A DNA stretch of 64,000 nucleotides from Pseudomonas sp. H1h (GCF_000633255.1 NZ_AYMJ01000002.1:1-64000); one strand, 5' to 3'. Numbered from the stretch's first letter, positions 45,004-54,486 are shown. A program made the numbers and translations. The notes: generated from the sequence alone by a model not told the origin.

Positions 45004-46013
45004 TGCGGGCATTGCCTATCAATAAACCCCTGAAGCTGGTGGCTTTCGCTGCGTTGGCGGTGCTGGTCGCCAGTTGTTCGACCAGTCGCGCGCCAAGTCA
45101 GAAAACGTCCTCCACCGCGGTGCGTGCGCAGCCGGGTCTGGACATCAACCGTGCGCATAAAGATGGCGCGCCGTGGTGGGATGTGGATGTTTCGCGGATC
45201 CCGGATGCCACGCCGACCCTGCACACCGGCCCGTACAAGGCCAACCCGTACACCGTGCTGGGCAAGACCTATTTCCCGTTGCAGGAATCCAAGACCTACG
45301 TCGCTTCGGGCACGGCGTCCTGGTACGGCACCAAGTTTCATGGTCAGAACACCGCCAACGGCGAGGTGTATGACCTGTACGGCATGAGTGCCGCTCACAA
45401 GACTTTGCCACTGCCAAGTTACGTTCGGGTGACCAACCTGGACAACAACAAGAGCGTGATCCTGCGGGTCAACGATCGCGGGCCGTTCTACTCGGACCGG
45501 ATCATCGACTTGTCCTACGCCGCTGCCAAGAAGCTCGGTTATGCCGAAATCGGCACGGCGCGGGTCAAGGTCGAAGGCATTGATCCGCAACAATGGTGGG
45601 CCGCGAAGGGCCGTCCGGCGCCCTTGATGCTCAACGAGCCGCAAGTCGCGCAGAATAGCGCCCCGGTGATCACGGCTTCGGCCGGCACTGTCGAGCAATG
45701 GACTCCGCCACCGCAGCAGCACGCCTCGGACACGGTTCCCGTACCGATCAGTGCAAAAAAAAACGCTTCTGCACCAGCGTCTGGCCAGTATCTGCAGGTG
45801 GGCGCGTTCGCCAACCCGGACGCTGCAGAACTCCTGAGGTCGAAGCTAAGCGGGATGGTGAGCGCTCCGGTGTTCATCAGCTCGATCGTGCGCAATCAGC
45901 AGACCCTGCACCGGGTACGCCTGGGGCCGATCGGTTCGCCGGGTGAAATCGCCCAGGTGCAGAACAGCGTGCGCCTGGCCAACCTCGGCTCGCCGAGCGT
46001 GGTCACTGAGTAA
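45003..46013 (+). CDS. rlpA: RlpA, septal lytic transglycosylase lipoprotein
   Basis: A 336-residue outer-membrane lipoprotein with lipobox VASC (Cys25). The double-psi beta-barrel domain has SGTASWYGTKFHGQNTANGE, AAHKTLPLPSYVRVTNLDN and RVNDRGPFYSDRIIDLSYAAA. A C-terminal SPOR domain (YLQVGAFANPDAAELLRSKL onwards) binds denuded septal glycan. In P. aeruginosa RlpA cleaves naked glycan strands during daughter-cell separation. Coupled to mltB. Confidence 0.96.
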   Translation: MRALPINKPLKLVAFAALAVLVASCSTSRAPSQKTSSTAVRAQPGLDINRAHKDGAPWWDVDVSRIPDATPTLHTGPYKANPYTVLGKTYFPLQESKTYVASGTASWYGTKFHGQNTANGEVYDLYGMSAAHKTLPLPSYVRVTNLDNNKSVILRVNDRGPFYSDRIIDLSYAAAKKLGYAEIGTARVKVEGIDPQQWWAAKGRPAPLMLNEPQVAQNSAPVITASAGTVEQWTPPPQQHASDTVPVPISAKKNASAPASGQYLQVGAFANPDAAELLRSKLSGMVSAPVFISSIVRNQQTLHRVRLGPIGSPGEIAQVQNSVRLANLGSPSVVTE

Positions 46014-46200
46014 TAAACGTAGTACTTGATTGACGGTTCACTTGCGGTTTTGGGGGGTGGACCAGGTTGTTGGCTCGTCGAAGAACAAAAGCCCGGCAAG
46101 GGTGACTGGAGTGAGCAACTGAACACGCGATGGCCCGTTAGAAGGCTGTCTGAATAGTTTTGCCCTCGGGCAAGTTTCCATTAGCGATTTCGAGAGACGG

Positions 46201-47358
46201 ATGAACATCACCACCTTTGCCAAACGCCTGTGTCTGCTAGTCCCGCTGCTCCTCTCGCCAGCCGCCTTCGCGGCCGAGATGATGCCGTCGCCACCTCAAC
46301 TGGCTGCAAAAGCCTACGTGCTCATGGACGCCAGCAGCGGCAACGTGCTGGTCGAGAACAATGGTGATCAGCGTCTGCCGCCAGCCAGTCTGACCAAACT
46401 GATGACCGCGTACATCGCTACGCTGGAAATCCGTCGCGGCCAGATCGGTGAGAACGACCCGGTGACCGTCAGCGAAAACGCCTGGCGTACCGGCGGTTCG
46501 CGGATGTTCATCAAGGTCGGCTCGCAAGTGACCGTCAGCGACCTGCTGCACGGCATCATCATTCAGTCCGGCAACGACGCCAGCGTCGCACTGTCCGAGC
46601 ACATCGCCGGCAGCGAAGACGCTTTCGCCGACCTGATGAACAAGACCGTTACCGATCTGGGCATGACCAATTCCCACTTCATGAACCCGACCGGCCTGCC
46701 GAACCCTGAGCACTACTCGTCGGCTCACGACATGGCGATCCTGGCCCGTGCGATCATTCACGAAGACCCGGCTCACTATGCGATCTACTCGCAGAAAGAG
46801 TTCTTCTGGAACGGCATCAAGCAGCCTAACCGCAACCTGCTGCTGTGGCGCGACAAGACCGTCGACGGTCTGAAAACCGGTCACACCGACGAAGCCGGCT
46901 ACTGCATGGTGTCCTCGGCTGTACGTGACGGCCAGCGTCTGATCGCGGTGGTGTTCGGCACCAACAGCGAAGTGGCTCGCGCCGCTGAAACCCAGAAACT
47001 GCTGACCTACGGCTTCCGTTTCTTCGAAACCCAGACCTTCTACCAGAAGGGCACCGAACTGGCTCAGGCCCCGGTGTGGAAAGGCACCACCAGTCAAGTC
47101 AAGGCCGGCCTGGCTGAAGACCTGACCATGACTCTGCCAAAAGGCCAGCTGAAAAAGCTCGCTGCCAGCATGACCATGAACCCGCAACTGACCGCGCCAA
47201 TCGCCAAGGGCGACGTGATCGGTAAAGTCGAAGTGAAACTGGACGACAAGGTGGTGCACAGCGCCGACCTGATCGCTCTGGACGCTGTCGAGGAGGGTGG
47301 TATCTTCCGTCGCATGTGGGATAGCATCCGTCTATTCTTCTACGGCTTGTTCAACTGA
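46201..47358 (+). CDS. dacA: D-alanyl-D-alanine carboxypeptidase (PBP5/6 type)
   Basis: A 385-residue class C PBP with a signal peptide and a C-terminal amphipathic membrane anchor (MWDSIRLFFYGLFN). Motifs are SLTK (S63, K66), SGN (123-125) and KTGHT (K225). It trims the terminal D-Ala from pentapeptides and thereby limits cross-linking. An upstream gap of 187 bases suggests its own promoter, though no strong box is evident; GAGAGACGG serves as ribosome site. Confidence 0.97.
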   Translation: MNITTFAKRLCLLVPLLLSPAAFAAEMMPSPPQLAAKAYVLMDASSGNVLVENNGDQRLPPASLTKLMTAYIATLEIRRGQIGENDPVTVSENAWRTGGSRMFIKVGSQVTVSDLLHGIIIQSGNDASVALSEHIAGSEDAFADLMNKTVTDLGMTNSHFMNPTGLPNPEHYSSAHDMAILARAIIHEDPAHYAIYSQKEFFWNGIKQPNRNLLLWRDKTVDGLKTGHTDEAGYCMVSSAVRDGQRLIAVVFGTNSEVARAAETQKLLTYGFRFFETQTFYQKGTELAQAPVWKGTTSQVKAGLAEDLTMTLPKGQLKKLAASMTMNPQLTAPIAKGDVIGKVEVKLDDKVVHSADLIALDAVEEGGIFRRMWDSIRLFFYGLFN

Positions 47359-47374
47359 TTGAGTGTTGACCTGC

Positions 47375-47405
47375 ATGGCCCCGTTCCCATCCGGATCGGG
47401 GCCAT
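47375..47405 (+). terminator. Hairpin after dacA
   Basis: ATGGCCCCG (47375-47383) pairs perfectly with CGGGGCCAT (47397-47405), just after the dacA stop codon. A T-run is lacking, so it may attenuate rather than stop transcription into ybeD-lipBA. Confidence 0.5.
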
Positions 47406-47444
47406 GTGCGTTACCACGGCTTACGCTTACGAGGCCGTTACGCC

Positions 47445-47720
47445 ATGACCGATACCGAAGTAAAGGCGCCAAAGATCGAATTTCCCCAGGTTGATTATCC
47501 GGTTAAGGTAATCAGCGACACGGGTGTGGGCCACAAGGACAAGATCATCGAGATCGTGAAGAAATTCGCGACCATCAACGATGAGCGTGTTGACGAGCGC
47601 CAGAGCACCAACGGCAAGTACACCACCATCCAGTTGCACATCGTCGCAACCGACCAGGATCAGCTGTACAACATCAACAGCGAACTGCGGGCGACCGGTT
47701 TCGTACACATGGTGTTGTGA
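47445..47720 (+). CDS. YbeD/DUF493 family protein
   Basis: A 91-residue ferredoxin-like-fold protein ([29 protein letters not shown], then [31 protein letters not shown]). ACT-like regulator upstream of lipB in many gammaproteobacteria; the function is not established. Its stop codon overlaps the lipB ATG. Confidence 0.93.
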   Translation: MTDTEVKAPKIEFPQVDYPVKVISDTGVGHKDKIIEIVKKFATINDERVDERQSTNGKYTTIQLHIVATDQDQLYNINSELRATGFVHMVL

Positions 47721-48367
47721 TGCCGGGCACGCTGGGCTTTCGCGAACTTGGCCAGATGGCTTACGAGCCGGTCTGGCATGCCATGCAACGCTTCACCAAC
47801 GAACGCGGCAGCAATGCCGCCGACGAAATCTGGCTGGTCGAGCACCCTCCGGTGTTCACCCAGGGCCAGGCCGGCAAGGCCGAACACCTGCTGCTGCCGG
47901 GGGATATCCCGGTGGTACAGGTCGATCGCGGCGGGCAAGTGACCTATCATGGCCCCGGCCAACTGGTGGCCTACCTGTTGCTGGACGTACGCAAGCTGGG
48001 TTTCGGCGTACGAGACCTGGTCACGCGCATGGAACAGTGCCTGATCGAACTGCTGGCCAGCTACGGCGTGACCGCCGCCGCCAAGCCAGATGCTCCCGGC
48101 GTCTACGTCGACGGAGCGAAAATCGCTTCTCTGGGTTTGCGGATTCGCCACGGTTGTTCCTTTCATGGCCTGGCCCTGAACGTGGATATGAACCTGGAAC
48201 CGTTTCGACGGATTAATCCCTGCGGCTATGCCGGGCTGGCGATGACCCAGCTGAGCGATCACGCAGGATCGATTGAATTTGCCGAGGTAAGTGCCCGGCT
48301 GCGCGCGCAGCTCGTCAAACACCTCGACTATGCTGAGCAGACGACCCTGACGGGCGGAATCGACTGA
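47720..48367 (+). CDS. lipB: Octanoyl-ACP:protein N-octanoyltransferase
   Basis: A 215-residue enzyme transferring octanoate from ACP to lipoyl domains. Signatures are [77 protein letters not shown] (around residues 130-168) and INPCGYAG (catalytic Cys), with the catalytic Lys in GAKIAS. The ATG at 47720 overlaps the previous stop codon. Confidence 0.97.
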   Translation: MPGTLGFRELGQMAYEPVWHAMQRFTNERGSNAADEIWLVEHPPVFTQGQAGKAEHLLLPGDIPVVQVDRGGQVTYHGPGQLVAYLLLDVRKLGFGVRDLVTRMEQCLIELLASYGVTAAAKPDAPGVYVDGAKIASLGLRIRHGCSFHGLALNVDMNLEPFRRINPCGYAGLAMTQLSDHAGSIEFAEVSARLRAQLVKHLDYAEQTTLTGGID

Positions 48368-48368
48368 T

Positions 48369-49391
48369 ATGACTACTGATGCAGTGCAAACCATGATCCC
48401 GACGCTCGACGTGACCGAGCGCCCGGCCCCGCGTCCCAAGGTTGAAGCCGGCGTAAAGCTGCGCGGCGCCGAGAAGGTTGCACGCATCCCGGTAAAGATC
48501 ATTCCGACCACCGAACTGCCGAAGAAGCCTGACTGGATTCGCGTACGCATCCCGGTTTCGCCGGAAGTCGACCGGATCAAGAGCCTGCTGCGCAAACACA
48601 AGCTGCACAGTGTCTGCGAAGAAGCGTCCTGCCCGAACCTCGGCGAGTGCTTCTCCGGCGGCACCGCGACCTTCATGATCATGGGTGACATCTGCACCCG
48701 TCGTTGCCCGTTCTGCGACGTCGGCCACGGTCGTCCGAAACCACTGGACGTCAACGAGCCGGAAAGCCTGGCGATCGCCATCGCTGACCTGAAGCTCAAG
48801 TACGTGGTGATCACCTCGGTTGACCGCGATGACCTGCGTGACGGTGGTGCCCAGCACTTTGCCGACTGCATCCGCGAAATCCGCAAACTGTCGCCGAACG
48901 TGCAACTCGAGACTCTGGTCCCGGACTACCGTGGCCGCATGGACATCGCTCTGGAAATCACCGCAGCCGAGCCGCCGGATGTGTTCAACCACAACCTGGA
49001 AACCGTCCCGCGCCTGTACAAGGCTGCGCGTCCGGGTTCGGACTACCAGTGGTCGCTGACCCTGCTGCAGCGCTTCAAGCAGATGATGCCGCACATCCCG
49101 ACCAAATCCGGCCTGATGCTGGGCCTGGGCGAGACCGACGAAGAAGTCATCGAAGTCATGAAGCGCATGCGCGAACACGATATCGACATGCTGACTCTCG
49201 GCCAGTACCTGCAACCGTCGCGCAGCCACTTGCCGGTGCAGCGTTTCGTGCACCCGGACACCTTCGCCTGGTTCGCCGAGGAAGGTTACAAGATGGGCTT
49301 CAAGAACGTCGCTTCCGGCCCGCTGGTACGTTCCTCGTATCACGCCGACGAGCAGGCGAAACTGGTCAAGGCCGAGCTGCTCGGTTCCTGA
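48369..49391 (+). CDS. lipA: Lipoyl synthase
   Basis: A 340-residue radical SAM enzyme that inserts two sulphurs into octanoyl domains. The auxiliary 4Fe-4S cluster cysteines are in [18 protein letters not shown]; the radical SAM cysteines are in [26 protein letters not shown] near the end carries the conserved Ser ligand. It follows lipB by one base. Confidence 0.98.
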   Translation: MTTDAVQTMIPTLDVTERPAPRPKVEAGVKLRGAEKVARIPVKIIPTTELPKKPDWIRVRIPVSPEVDRIKSLLRKHKLHSVCEEASCPNLGECFSGGTATFMIMGDICTRRCPFCDVGHGRPKPLDVNEPESLAIAIADLKLKYVVITSVDRDDLRDGGAQHFADCIREIRKLSPNVQLETLVPDYRGRMDIALEITAAEPPDVFNHNLETVPRLYKAARPGSDYQWSLTLLQRFKQMMPHIPTKSGLMLGLGETDEEVIEVMKRMREHDIDMLTLGQYLQPSRSHLPVQRFVHPDTFAWFAEEGYKMGFKNVASGPLVRSSYHADEQAKLVKAELLGS

Positions 49392-49411
49392 TTCAGCACT
49401 GATAGCCTCCG

Positions 49412-49438
49412 AAAATACCCGCCCTGGCGGGTATTTTT
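49412..49438 (+). terminator. Rho-independent terminator of lipBA
   Basis: AAAATACCCGCC and GGCGGGTATTTTT form a stem around CTG with flanking A and T runs, about 20 bases after lipA. Confidence 0.9.
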
Positions 49439-49526
49439 GTTTGCGCCTGCCGAGCACCGAATCTCTTTTGTTTATCGCTGTTCCTGACTACTGTGTCTGC
49501 AAGACTTCACACAGGGAGACCCATGG

Positions 49527-50477
49527 ATGACCGTTCGACCGACTCACACCCTTTTTGCACACAAGCCGGTGCCGGCGCTGCCGTCAGAAGGGCGGATCGG
49601 CGTGATCGCGCCCGCCGGCCCCGGTGCACTGGACACCGACAAGGCTGTGCAGTGGATGCGCGCCCGTGGTTACGCATTGAAGGTGTTTCCCGGTGTCTAC
49701 GAGAACGACGGCTACCTGGCCGGCAGCGACGACGTACGCCTCAATGATCTGCATGCCGCGTTCGCCGACCCCGAGGTTGATGCGATCATCTGCCTGCGCG
49801 GCGGCTACGGTACGCCGCGTCTGTTGGACCGGATCGACTTCGACCTCCTGAGTCGTCATGCCAAGCCGTTTGTCGGCTACAGCGACATCACCGCCCTGCA
49901 TCTGGCTATCAGTCGCTACGCAGGTTTTGTGACTTTCCATGGTCCGCTGCTCAATGCTGATCTGCTGGGCGACAAGGAGCCGCCGACCGTCACCTCATTC
50001 TTCGCCATGCTGCGTGGTCAATTGAAGGCGGGGAGTGTGCTGAGCCACCCGGTGGCTTATCCGTTGACTACCGTCGAGCCCGGCATTGCCCATGGGCGGC
50101 TGCTGGGTGGCAATCTGGCGATGATTGCCTCGACACTGGGGACGCCTTATGAAATCGACGTGGAAGGCGTGATTCTGCTGATCGAGGACGTCAACGAGCC
50201 GCTGTATCGCATCGACCGCTTGCTCACCCAGATGCGCTTGGCCGGCAAGCTGGCCAGGTTGCGCGGGGTGCTGGTCGGTGATGTGGCCGGGGTGGAGGTC
50301 GAGGCGTTGAACCGCTTGCTCAAACAGACCTTCGAGCCATTGCGGATTCCGGTGCTGTCGGGGTGGCGCAGCGGGCATTGTGATCCGAACCTGACGCTGC
50401 CGATGGGCGCCTTGGTCAGGCTGGATGCGGGGAAGCAGGAGTTGATGCTGGAGCAGGATGTAGTGATCAAACTCTAG
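49527..50477 (+). CDS. ldcA: LD-carboxypeptidase (muramoyltetrapeptide carboxypeptidase)
   Basis: A 316-residue S66-family serine peptidase that removes the terminal D-Ala from murein tetrapeptides during recycling. Motifs are IGVIAPAGPG, ICLRGGYGTPRLLDRID, the nucleophile in GYSDITALH, and the Glu and His in LIEDVNEPLYRIDR and SGHCDPNLTLPMG. Its product suits Mpl, encoded at 28376. Confidence 0.95.
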   Translation: MTVRPTHTLFAHKPVPALPSEGRIGVIAPAGPGALDTDKAVQWMRARGYALKVFPGVYENDGYLAGSDDVRLNDLHAAFADPEVDAIICLRGGYGTPRLLDRIDFDLLSRHAKPFVGYSDITALHLAISRYAGFVTFHGPLLNADLLGDKEPPTVTSFFAMLRGQLKAGSVLSHPVAYPLTTVEPGIAHGRLLGGNLAMIASTLGTPYEIDVEGVILLIEDVNEPLYRIDRLLTQMRLAGKLARLRGVLVGDVAGVEVEALNRLLKQTFEPLRIPVLSGWRSGHCDPNLTLPMGALVRLDAGKQELMLEQDVVIKL

Positions 50478-50501
50478 AGTTTTGTTGCCTGTGTGTCAGT
50501 C

Positions 50502-50576
50502 TTCGGGAGCAAGCCCGCCCCCACATTTGATTTGTGTCGTACACAGAACCAATGTGGGAGCGGGCTTGCTCGCGAA
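50502..50576. repeat. REP doublet between convergent genes
   Basis: Minus element 50502-50524 (degenerate TTCGGGAGC start) and plus element 50554-50576 between ldcA and the convergent transglycosylase gene. Confidence 0.8.
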
Positions 50577-50603
50577 GGCACCATCAGCCATACAACCTGC
50601 CAA

Positions 50604-51926
50604 CTATTGAGTGCGCAGGCTCTCAAGCAGCTTATGCGTCGGATACCCGTCCGCTGGCCAGCCAAACGACTGCTGTGCGCTGCGAATCGCTTTACGCGTG
50701 TTGGCGCCGATGATCCCGTCCGCCGTGCCTGCATCGTAATTACGCGCACTTAGCAGGGTCTGCAATTCGATACGCTCGGAGCGGCTCAATGGCAGATCAT
50801 CTTTTGGCCAGCTGCCATTGATCAGCCCACCACCGTTGAAGCGCTCGGACAACAGGCTCACCGCCAGTGCATAGGACGAGGAGTTGTTGTACTTGAGGAT
50901 CGCCCGGAAGTTGTCGAGGATCAGGAATGCCGGGCCACGGTAACCGGCCGGCAGCAGCAAAGCCGCAGACAGCTGTTCCGAACCGACCGGGGCCTGACCG
51001 CCATTGGGCAGGATCACCCCCAGTTGACGCCATTCGGCAACGCTCTTGCGAATTGCGCCGTCGGCCAGGGTGTAATTGAAGCCGCTCGGCAGTTGCACTT
51101 CGAAGCCCCACGGCTGACCGCGCTGCCAGCCGGAGCTTTGCAGGTAGTGCGCGGTAGAGGCCAGCGCATCCGCCGGGCTGCCCCAGATGTCGCGGCGACC
51201 GTCACCGTCGAAATCCACGGCATGGGTGTTGTAGGTGGTCGGAATGAACTGGGTCTGGCCCATCGCACCGGCCCACGAGCCCAACATCTTCTCCGGAGTG
51301 ATATCACCCTGTTGCAGGATTTGCAGGGCAGCGATCAGTTGCGCATGAGCGAAGGCCGGGCGGCGGCCTTCATAGGCCAGGGTCGCCAGTGAGTTGATCA
51401 CCGACTTGGTGCCCTGGAACTGGCCGAAATTGCTTTCCATGCCCCACACCGACACCAGCGCCTGACGATCCACACCATAACGCTGCTCGATGCTTTGCAG
51501 GATGTCGGCGTACTGACTGATCAGCGCCTGACCCTTGCGCACCCGCAGCGGCGACAACGCGCCGTCGAGGTATTCCCACACCGGGCGGGAGAATTCCGGC
51601 TGGCTGCGGTCGGCGCGGATCACGCTGGCATCGAAGCTGACATTGGCAAAGGCGCGGTCGAATACATCCGCGCGAATACCGGCGGCGAGGGCATCCTTGC
51701 GGAAACCTGCCTGCCATTCGGCAAAGGTCTGGGTCGGTTGAATATCGAGATTGTCGCCGGACGGCACTACCGGCGGGATGATCGCTGGGGCCGTGACTGC
51801 GGGGACGGTCTGTAACGGTTGCGCATCGGCGGCGGTCGGTTTTTCCGCACAGGCGACAAGCAGAATGAAGCTGGAGGCAGCGATCAGCTGGCGAACGGGC
51901 CAACGACGGGAAAGACGAAAGGGCAT
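50604..51926 (-). CDS. MltB-type lytic murein transglycosylase with peptidoglycan-binding domain
   Basis: A 440-residue lipoprotein precursor (lipobox LVAC, Cys26). The family 3 transglycosylase core has the catalytic Glu in SVWGMESNFGQFQG, then WAGAMGQTQFIPTTYNTHAVDFDGDGRRD (around residues 218-246) and DNFRAILKYNNSSSYALAV. A C-terminal PG_binding_1 domain (RIELQTLLSARNYDAGTADGIIGANTRKAI onwards) follows. This matches the SltB3/SltH type of P. aeruginosa, found in the same position. It is the second MltB paralogue in the window and is not in an operon. Confidence 0.93.
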   Translation of the reverse strand: MPFRLSRRWPVRQLIAASSFILLVACAEKPTAADAQPLQTVPAVTAPAIIPPVVPSGDNLDIQPTQTFAEWQAGFRKDALAAGIRADVFDRAFANVSFDASVIRADRSQPEFSRPVWEYLDGALSPLRVRKGQALISQYADILQSIEQRYGVDRQALVSVWGMESNFGQFQGTKSVINSLATLAYEGRRPAFAHAQLIAALQILQQGDITPEKMLGSWAGAMGQTQFIPTTYNTHAVDFDGDGRRDIWGSPADALASTAHYLQSSGWQRGQPWGFEVQLPSGFNYTLADGAIRKSVAEWRQLGVILPNGGQAPVGSEQLSAALLLPAGYRGPAFLILDNFRAILKYNNSSSYALAVSLLSERFNGGGLINGSWPKDDLPLSRSERIELQTLLSARNYDAGTADGIIGANTRKAIRSAQQSFGWPADGYPTHKLLESLRTQ

Positions 51927-52157
51927 GCACGGTTCCAGGGAATACTATTCAGGTACAGACCTTAACATGCCGGCCCTGAAAATCGGGATTCGGTACGGGA
52001 ATTTGATCAGCGACAGGCCCGTATGCGGGTCACCTTATTCCTTTCCTTGCACGCTGTTCAACTGTCATATCTGACAGTTGTCGAGGGATCATTATCGGAG
52101 GTTAACTCGCATCTTGTGGCTGATTGCCTCGGCCTGACACCCACCGAGACTATTGAA

Positions 52158-53096
52158 ATGAAAAAGCTACTGTTGCCCATTTTAATAAGCGTGCTGGCTG
52201 GCTGTTCGTCGCAATCTACCTCTGTGCAGAATTCATCTGTAGATAACAATATCGCAGCGGCAAGTTCGGTGCAGTCGATGGCTACCAACGCTACCGGCCC
52301 TGAGCTGGCAGCTGAGTTGACCCGGCGTTATCGCGATACTCGTGTCAACTGTGGCAAGGACTCCATGCCGGCATTCCTCTGCTCAGGTATTTTGCTTCGA
52401 GGCACGGCGCGGGCTGCCGGGTTTGATGTGTGGGACCCCAGCCCCACCGCGATAAGGGTGGGCGGAACATCATTTTCCTATGTTCGCTCCGACTACAAAA
52501 TGCGGCGTATGGCGTTCACCTATAACAAGGGGCTGATTTTCTATCCGGTTCTGAGCTTGCCGGCGGGAAAGGAAAAAATTGAGATTTTGTGTTTCTTCCC
52601 GATCGATGGAAGTTCCGACTTACGTACTTCAAATGGATGCGGTGAAATAGCGGGGAGCCCCGGTACGGTAGCTTGTGCTGCGCAGAATATTCGTACGGGT
52701 GAGCAATGGGCGGCGAACTATCTCAAATATGCCCCTACGAGCCACAACTACCGTGGTGTATGCAGTTTTGATGTCAGGGACGCGGCCAATAACCTGGCAG
52801 GGCCGAACTTTTATCAGGGGATGATCGGGGGCAGGGCAATATCACCAAGAGCGTTTGAAGTCCCCAATGATGTGAAGCTCAAGACCTGGGCGCCGGGCCT
52901 GGCGAAGACGTTACCGATCGAGGCGTTTTTCTACTATGTCAGGGATGGCAAGTCCGGCTTGGCGGACGTCCAGATCGATCAGCGTCGATTCAAGGAGCTG
53001 ACGGGTATTTCGATTCCGATCATCAAGACCACCTTTCCCACAACACTGGATGAAAGCATGACCTTCGTTTATCAGGCGGGGGATCAGACAAACTAA
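52158..53096 (+). CDS. Halovibrin HvnC-like lipoprotein
   Basis: Encodes 312 residues from the ATG at 52158; the longer frame from 52023 has no coding look. The signal ends in the lipobox LAGC. The mature protein has ELAAELTRRYRDTRVNCGKDSMPAFLCSGILLRGT (around residues 50-85), DVWDPSPTAIRVGGTSFSYVRSD and GFIFYPV-like sequence, with several cysteines. I recall such proteins being annotated as halovibrin HvnC, related to the secreted NAD-glycohydrolase/ADP-ribosyltransferase halovibrins of Vibrio fischeri; no catalytic residue can be assigned here. The gene is visibly richer in A+T than its neighbours and stands alone, suggesting acquisition by transfer. Confidence 0.6.
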   Translation: MKKLLLPILISVLAGCSSQSTSVQNSSVDNNIAAASSVQSMATNATGPELAAELTRRYRDTRVNCGKDSMPAFLCSGILLRGTARAAGFDVWDPSPTAIRVGGTSFSYVRSDYKMRRMAFTYNKGLIFYPVLSLPAGKEKIEILCFFPIDGSSDLRTSNGCGEIAGSPGTVACAAQNIRTGEQWAANYLKYAPTSHNYRGVCSFDVRDAANNLAGPNFYQGMIGGRAISPRAFEVPNDVKLKTWAPGLAKTLPIEAFFYYVRDGKSGLADVQIDQRRFKELTGISIPIIKTTFPTTLDESMTFVYQAGDQTN

Positions 53097-53107
53097 TGAC
53101 CCGACTT

Positions 53108-53272
53108 TCAGGCAGCCAGAAAGCAAGAAGCCTCCCAGCTATCAGACTGGAAGGCTTCGCGGCGGTAGCTGCCCTTGCCCTTGGTCGGTCGTTCCTGGCG
53201 GCTGCGGAACAGGGGTTGGGCGATGATGGATTTGGCCTTGTTCGGGCCATGTTTCGATGGCTTTTTGCTCAT
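53108..53272 (-). CDS. arfA: Alternative ribosome-rescue factor ArfA
   Basis: A 54-residue basic protein from the ATG at 53272; the open frame upstream is not needed. The ArfA core is IIAQPLFRSRQERPTKGKGSYRRE. It recruits RF2 to ribosomes stalled on mRNAs without stop codons when tmRNA is lacking. The 3' part of the gene contains a hairpin (53127-53158) and T-rich sequence inside the coding region, as expected of the arfA self-limiting mechanism, in which a cut or terminated mRNA without stop codon is removed by trans-translation. Convergent with the halovibrin-like gene. Confidence 0.92.
   Translation of the reverse strand: MSKKPSKHGPNKAKSIIAQPLFRSRQERPTKGKGSYRREAFQSDSWEASCFLAA
53127..53158 (-). 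promoter_or_regulatory. Hairpin inside arfA (terminator-like)
   Basis: On the minus strand GAAGCCTTCCAG pairs with CTGGGAGGCTTC (12 bp with one G-U) around an eight-base loop, followed by TTGCTTTCT. It lies within the codons for EAFQSDSWEASCF, before the stop codon. Confidence 0.72.
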
Positions 53273-53409
53273 GCTGGATCTCTCGGTGGGTGGGTGTTGC
53301 GGGGCGAATAATCTGCCGATATCAGGCGTCTGTCTATAGGACAGATGTAGAGGCGAGGTGTAGGAAAAAAGATCAAAAGATCGCTGCGGCACGCTGCGAT
53401 CTTTTACTT

Positions 53410-54447
53410 TTATTCAGCAGGCAAAGACAGACGCTGCCCGGCCATCAACAACGCCAATCGGCTCAGGCTCATCCACGGCGAACCGGCAGCCTGGCCCTTG
53501 ATCTGCGCATCGATGCGCTGGGCTTCGAGCAACAACTGCGCCCAGCGTGGCGCCGAGTAGCGTTGCAGGGCTTTGCTCATCAGCGGTTTGCGCTTGTCCC
53601 AGACCGGTGGTTTCGCCTGGCTGAAGCACTTGTCCAGCGGCGTGCCCTGGCTGTACTGCAGCGAGATATTGGCCAACAGGCGCAACTCCCGCGCCAGCGC
53701 CCAGAGAATCACTGGAGGTTCGACGCCTTCACCGCGCAGGCCTTCGAGCATGCGCAGTGCATGGGCCGGTTCGCCGTTGAGCACGGCGTCAGTCAGGCCG
53801 AACACGTCGAAACGGGCGCTGTCAGCCACCGCGGCCTGCACGGTTTCGACGGTGATCTGCCCACCTTCGGCCATCAGCTTGAGCTTTTCGATTTCCTGCG
53901 CAGCGGCGAGCAGGTTGCCCTCGACGCGTGCGGCAATCAGTTCGACCGCGTCCTGACTGGCCGATAAACCGGCCTGCGACAGACGCTGACGAATCCAGCT
54001 CGGTAGCTGATTGGCATCCACCGGCCAGATCTGGATGAACTGGGTCTGCTGACCTTCGACCAGCGCCTTGCCCCACTTGGTCTTCTGCGCACTGCCGTCG
54101 AGCTTGGGCAGGCTGATCAGCAGCACCGTGTCTTCAGCGGGGCGCGAGCAGTATTCGATCAGCGCCGCCGCACCCTTGTCACCGGGCTTGCCTGACGGCA
54201 AACGCAGTTCCAGCAGGCGTTTTTCGGCGAACAACGACATGCTGGCGCCGGCCTGCAGCAACGTACCCCAATCGAAATTGGCGTCGGCGGCGAACACCTG
54301 GCGTTCGTCGAAACCTTGCTGGCGGGCGGCACTGCGGATGGCGTCGGCGGCTTCCTGGCACAACAGCGGGTCATCGCCGCTGATGATATAGACGGGCGCA
54401 AGCGCGCCTTGCAGGTGTTTGCCGAGTTGAGCGGGAGCGAGCTTCAT
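53410..54447 (-). CDS. holA: DNA polymerase III subunit delta
   Basis: A 345-residue clamp-loader subunit that opens the beta clamp. Features are MKLAPAQLGKHLQ, APVYIISGDDPLLCQEAADAIRSAA, LRLPSGKPGDKGAAALIEY and ARFDVFGLTDAVLNGE. It follows lptE at 40 bases in the leuS-lptE-holA operon. Confidence 0.95.
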   Translation of the reverse strand: MKLAPAQLGKHLQGALAPVYIISGDDPLLCQEAADAIRSAARQQGFDERQVFAADANFDWGTLLQAGASMSLFAEKRLLELRLPSGKPGDKGAAALIEYCSRPAEDTVLLISLPKLDGSAQKTKWGKALVEGQQTQFIQIWPVDANQLPSWIRQRLSQAGLSASQDAVELIAARVEGNLLAAAQEIEKLKLMAEGGQITVETVQAAVADSARFDVFGLTDAVLNGEPAHALRMLEGLRGEGVEPPVILWALARELRLLANISLQYSQGTPLDKCFSQAKPPVWDKRKPLMSKALQRYSAPRWAQLLLEAQRIDAQIKGQAAGSPWMSLSRLALLMAGQRLSLPAE

Positions 54448-54460
54448 AAGAGAGGGCGAA

Positions 54461-54480
54461 CGGGGCGCCTGAGCGCCCCG
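54461..54480 (-). terminator. GC hairpin between lptE and holA
   Basis: CGGGGCGC and GCGCCCCG flank the four-base loop; no T-run. It could lower holA expression relative to lptE. Confidence 0.4.
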
Positions 54481-54486
54481 TGCGTC

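Noticed and set aside
52023-52157. Longer start for the halovibrin-like lipoprotein
   Set aside because: It adds 45 residues before a perfect lipoprotein signal peptide.
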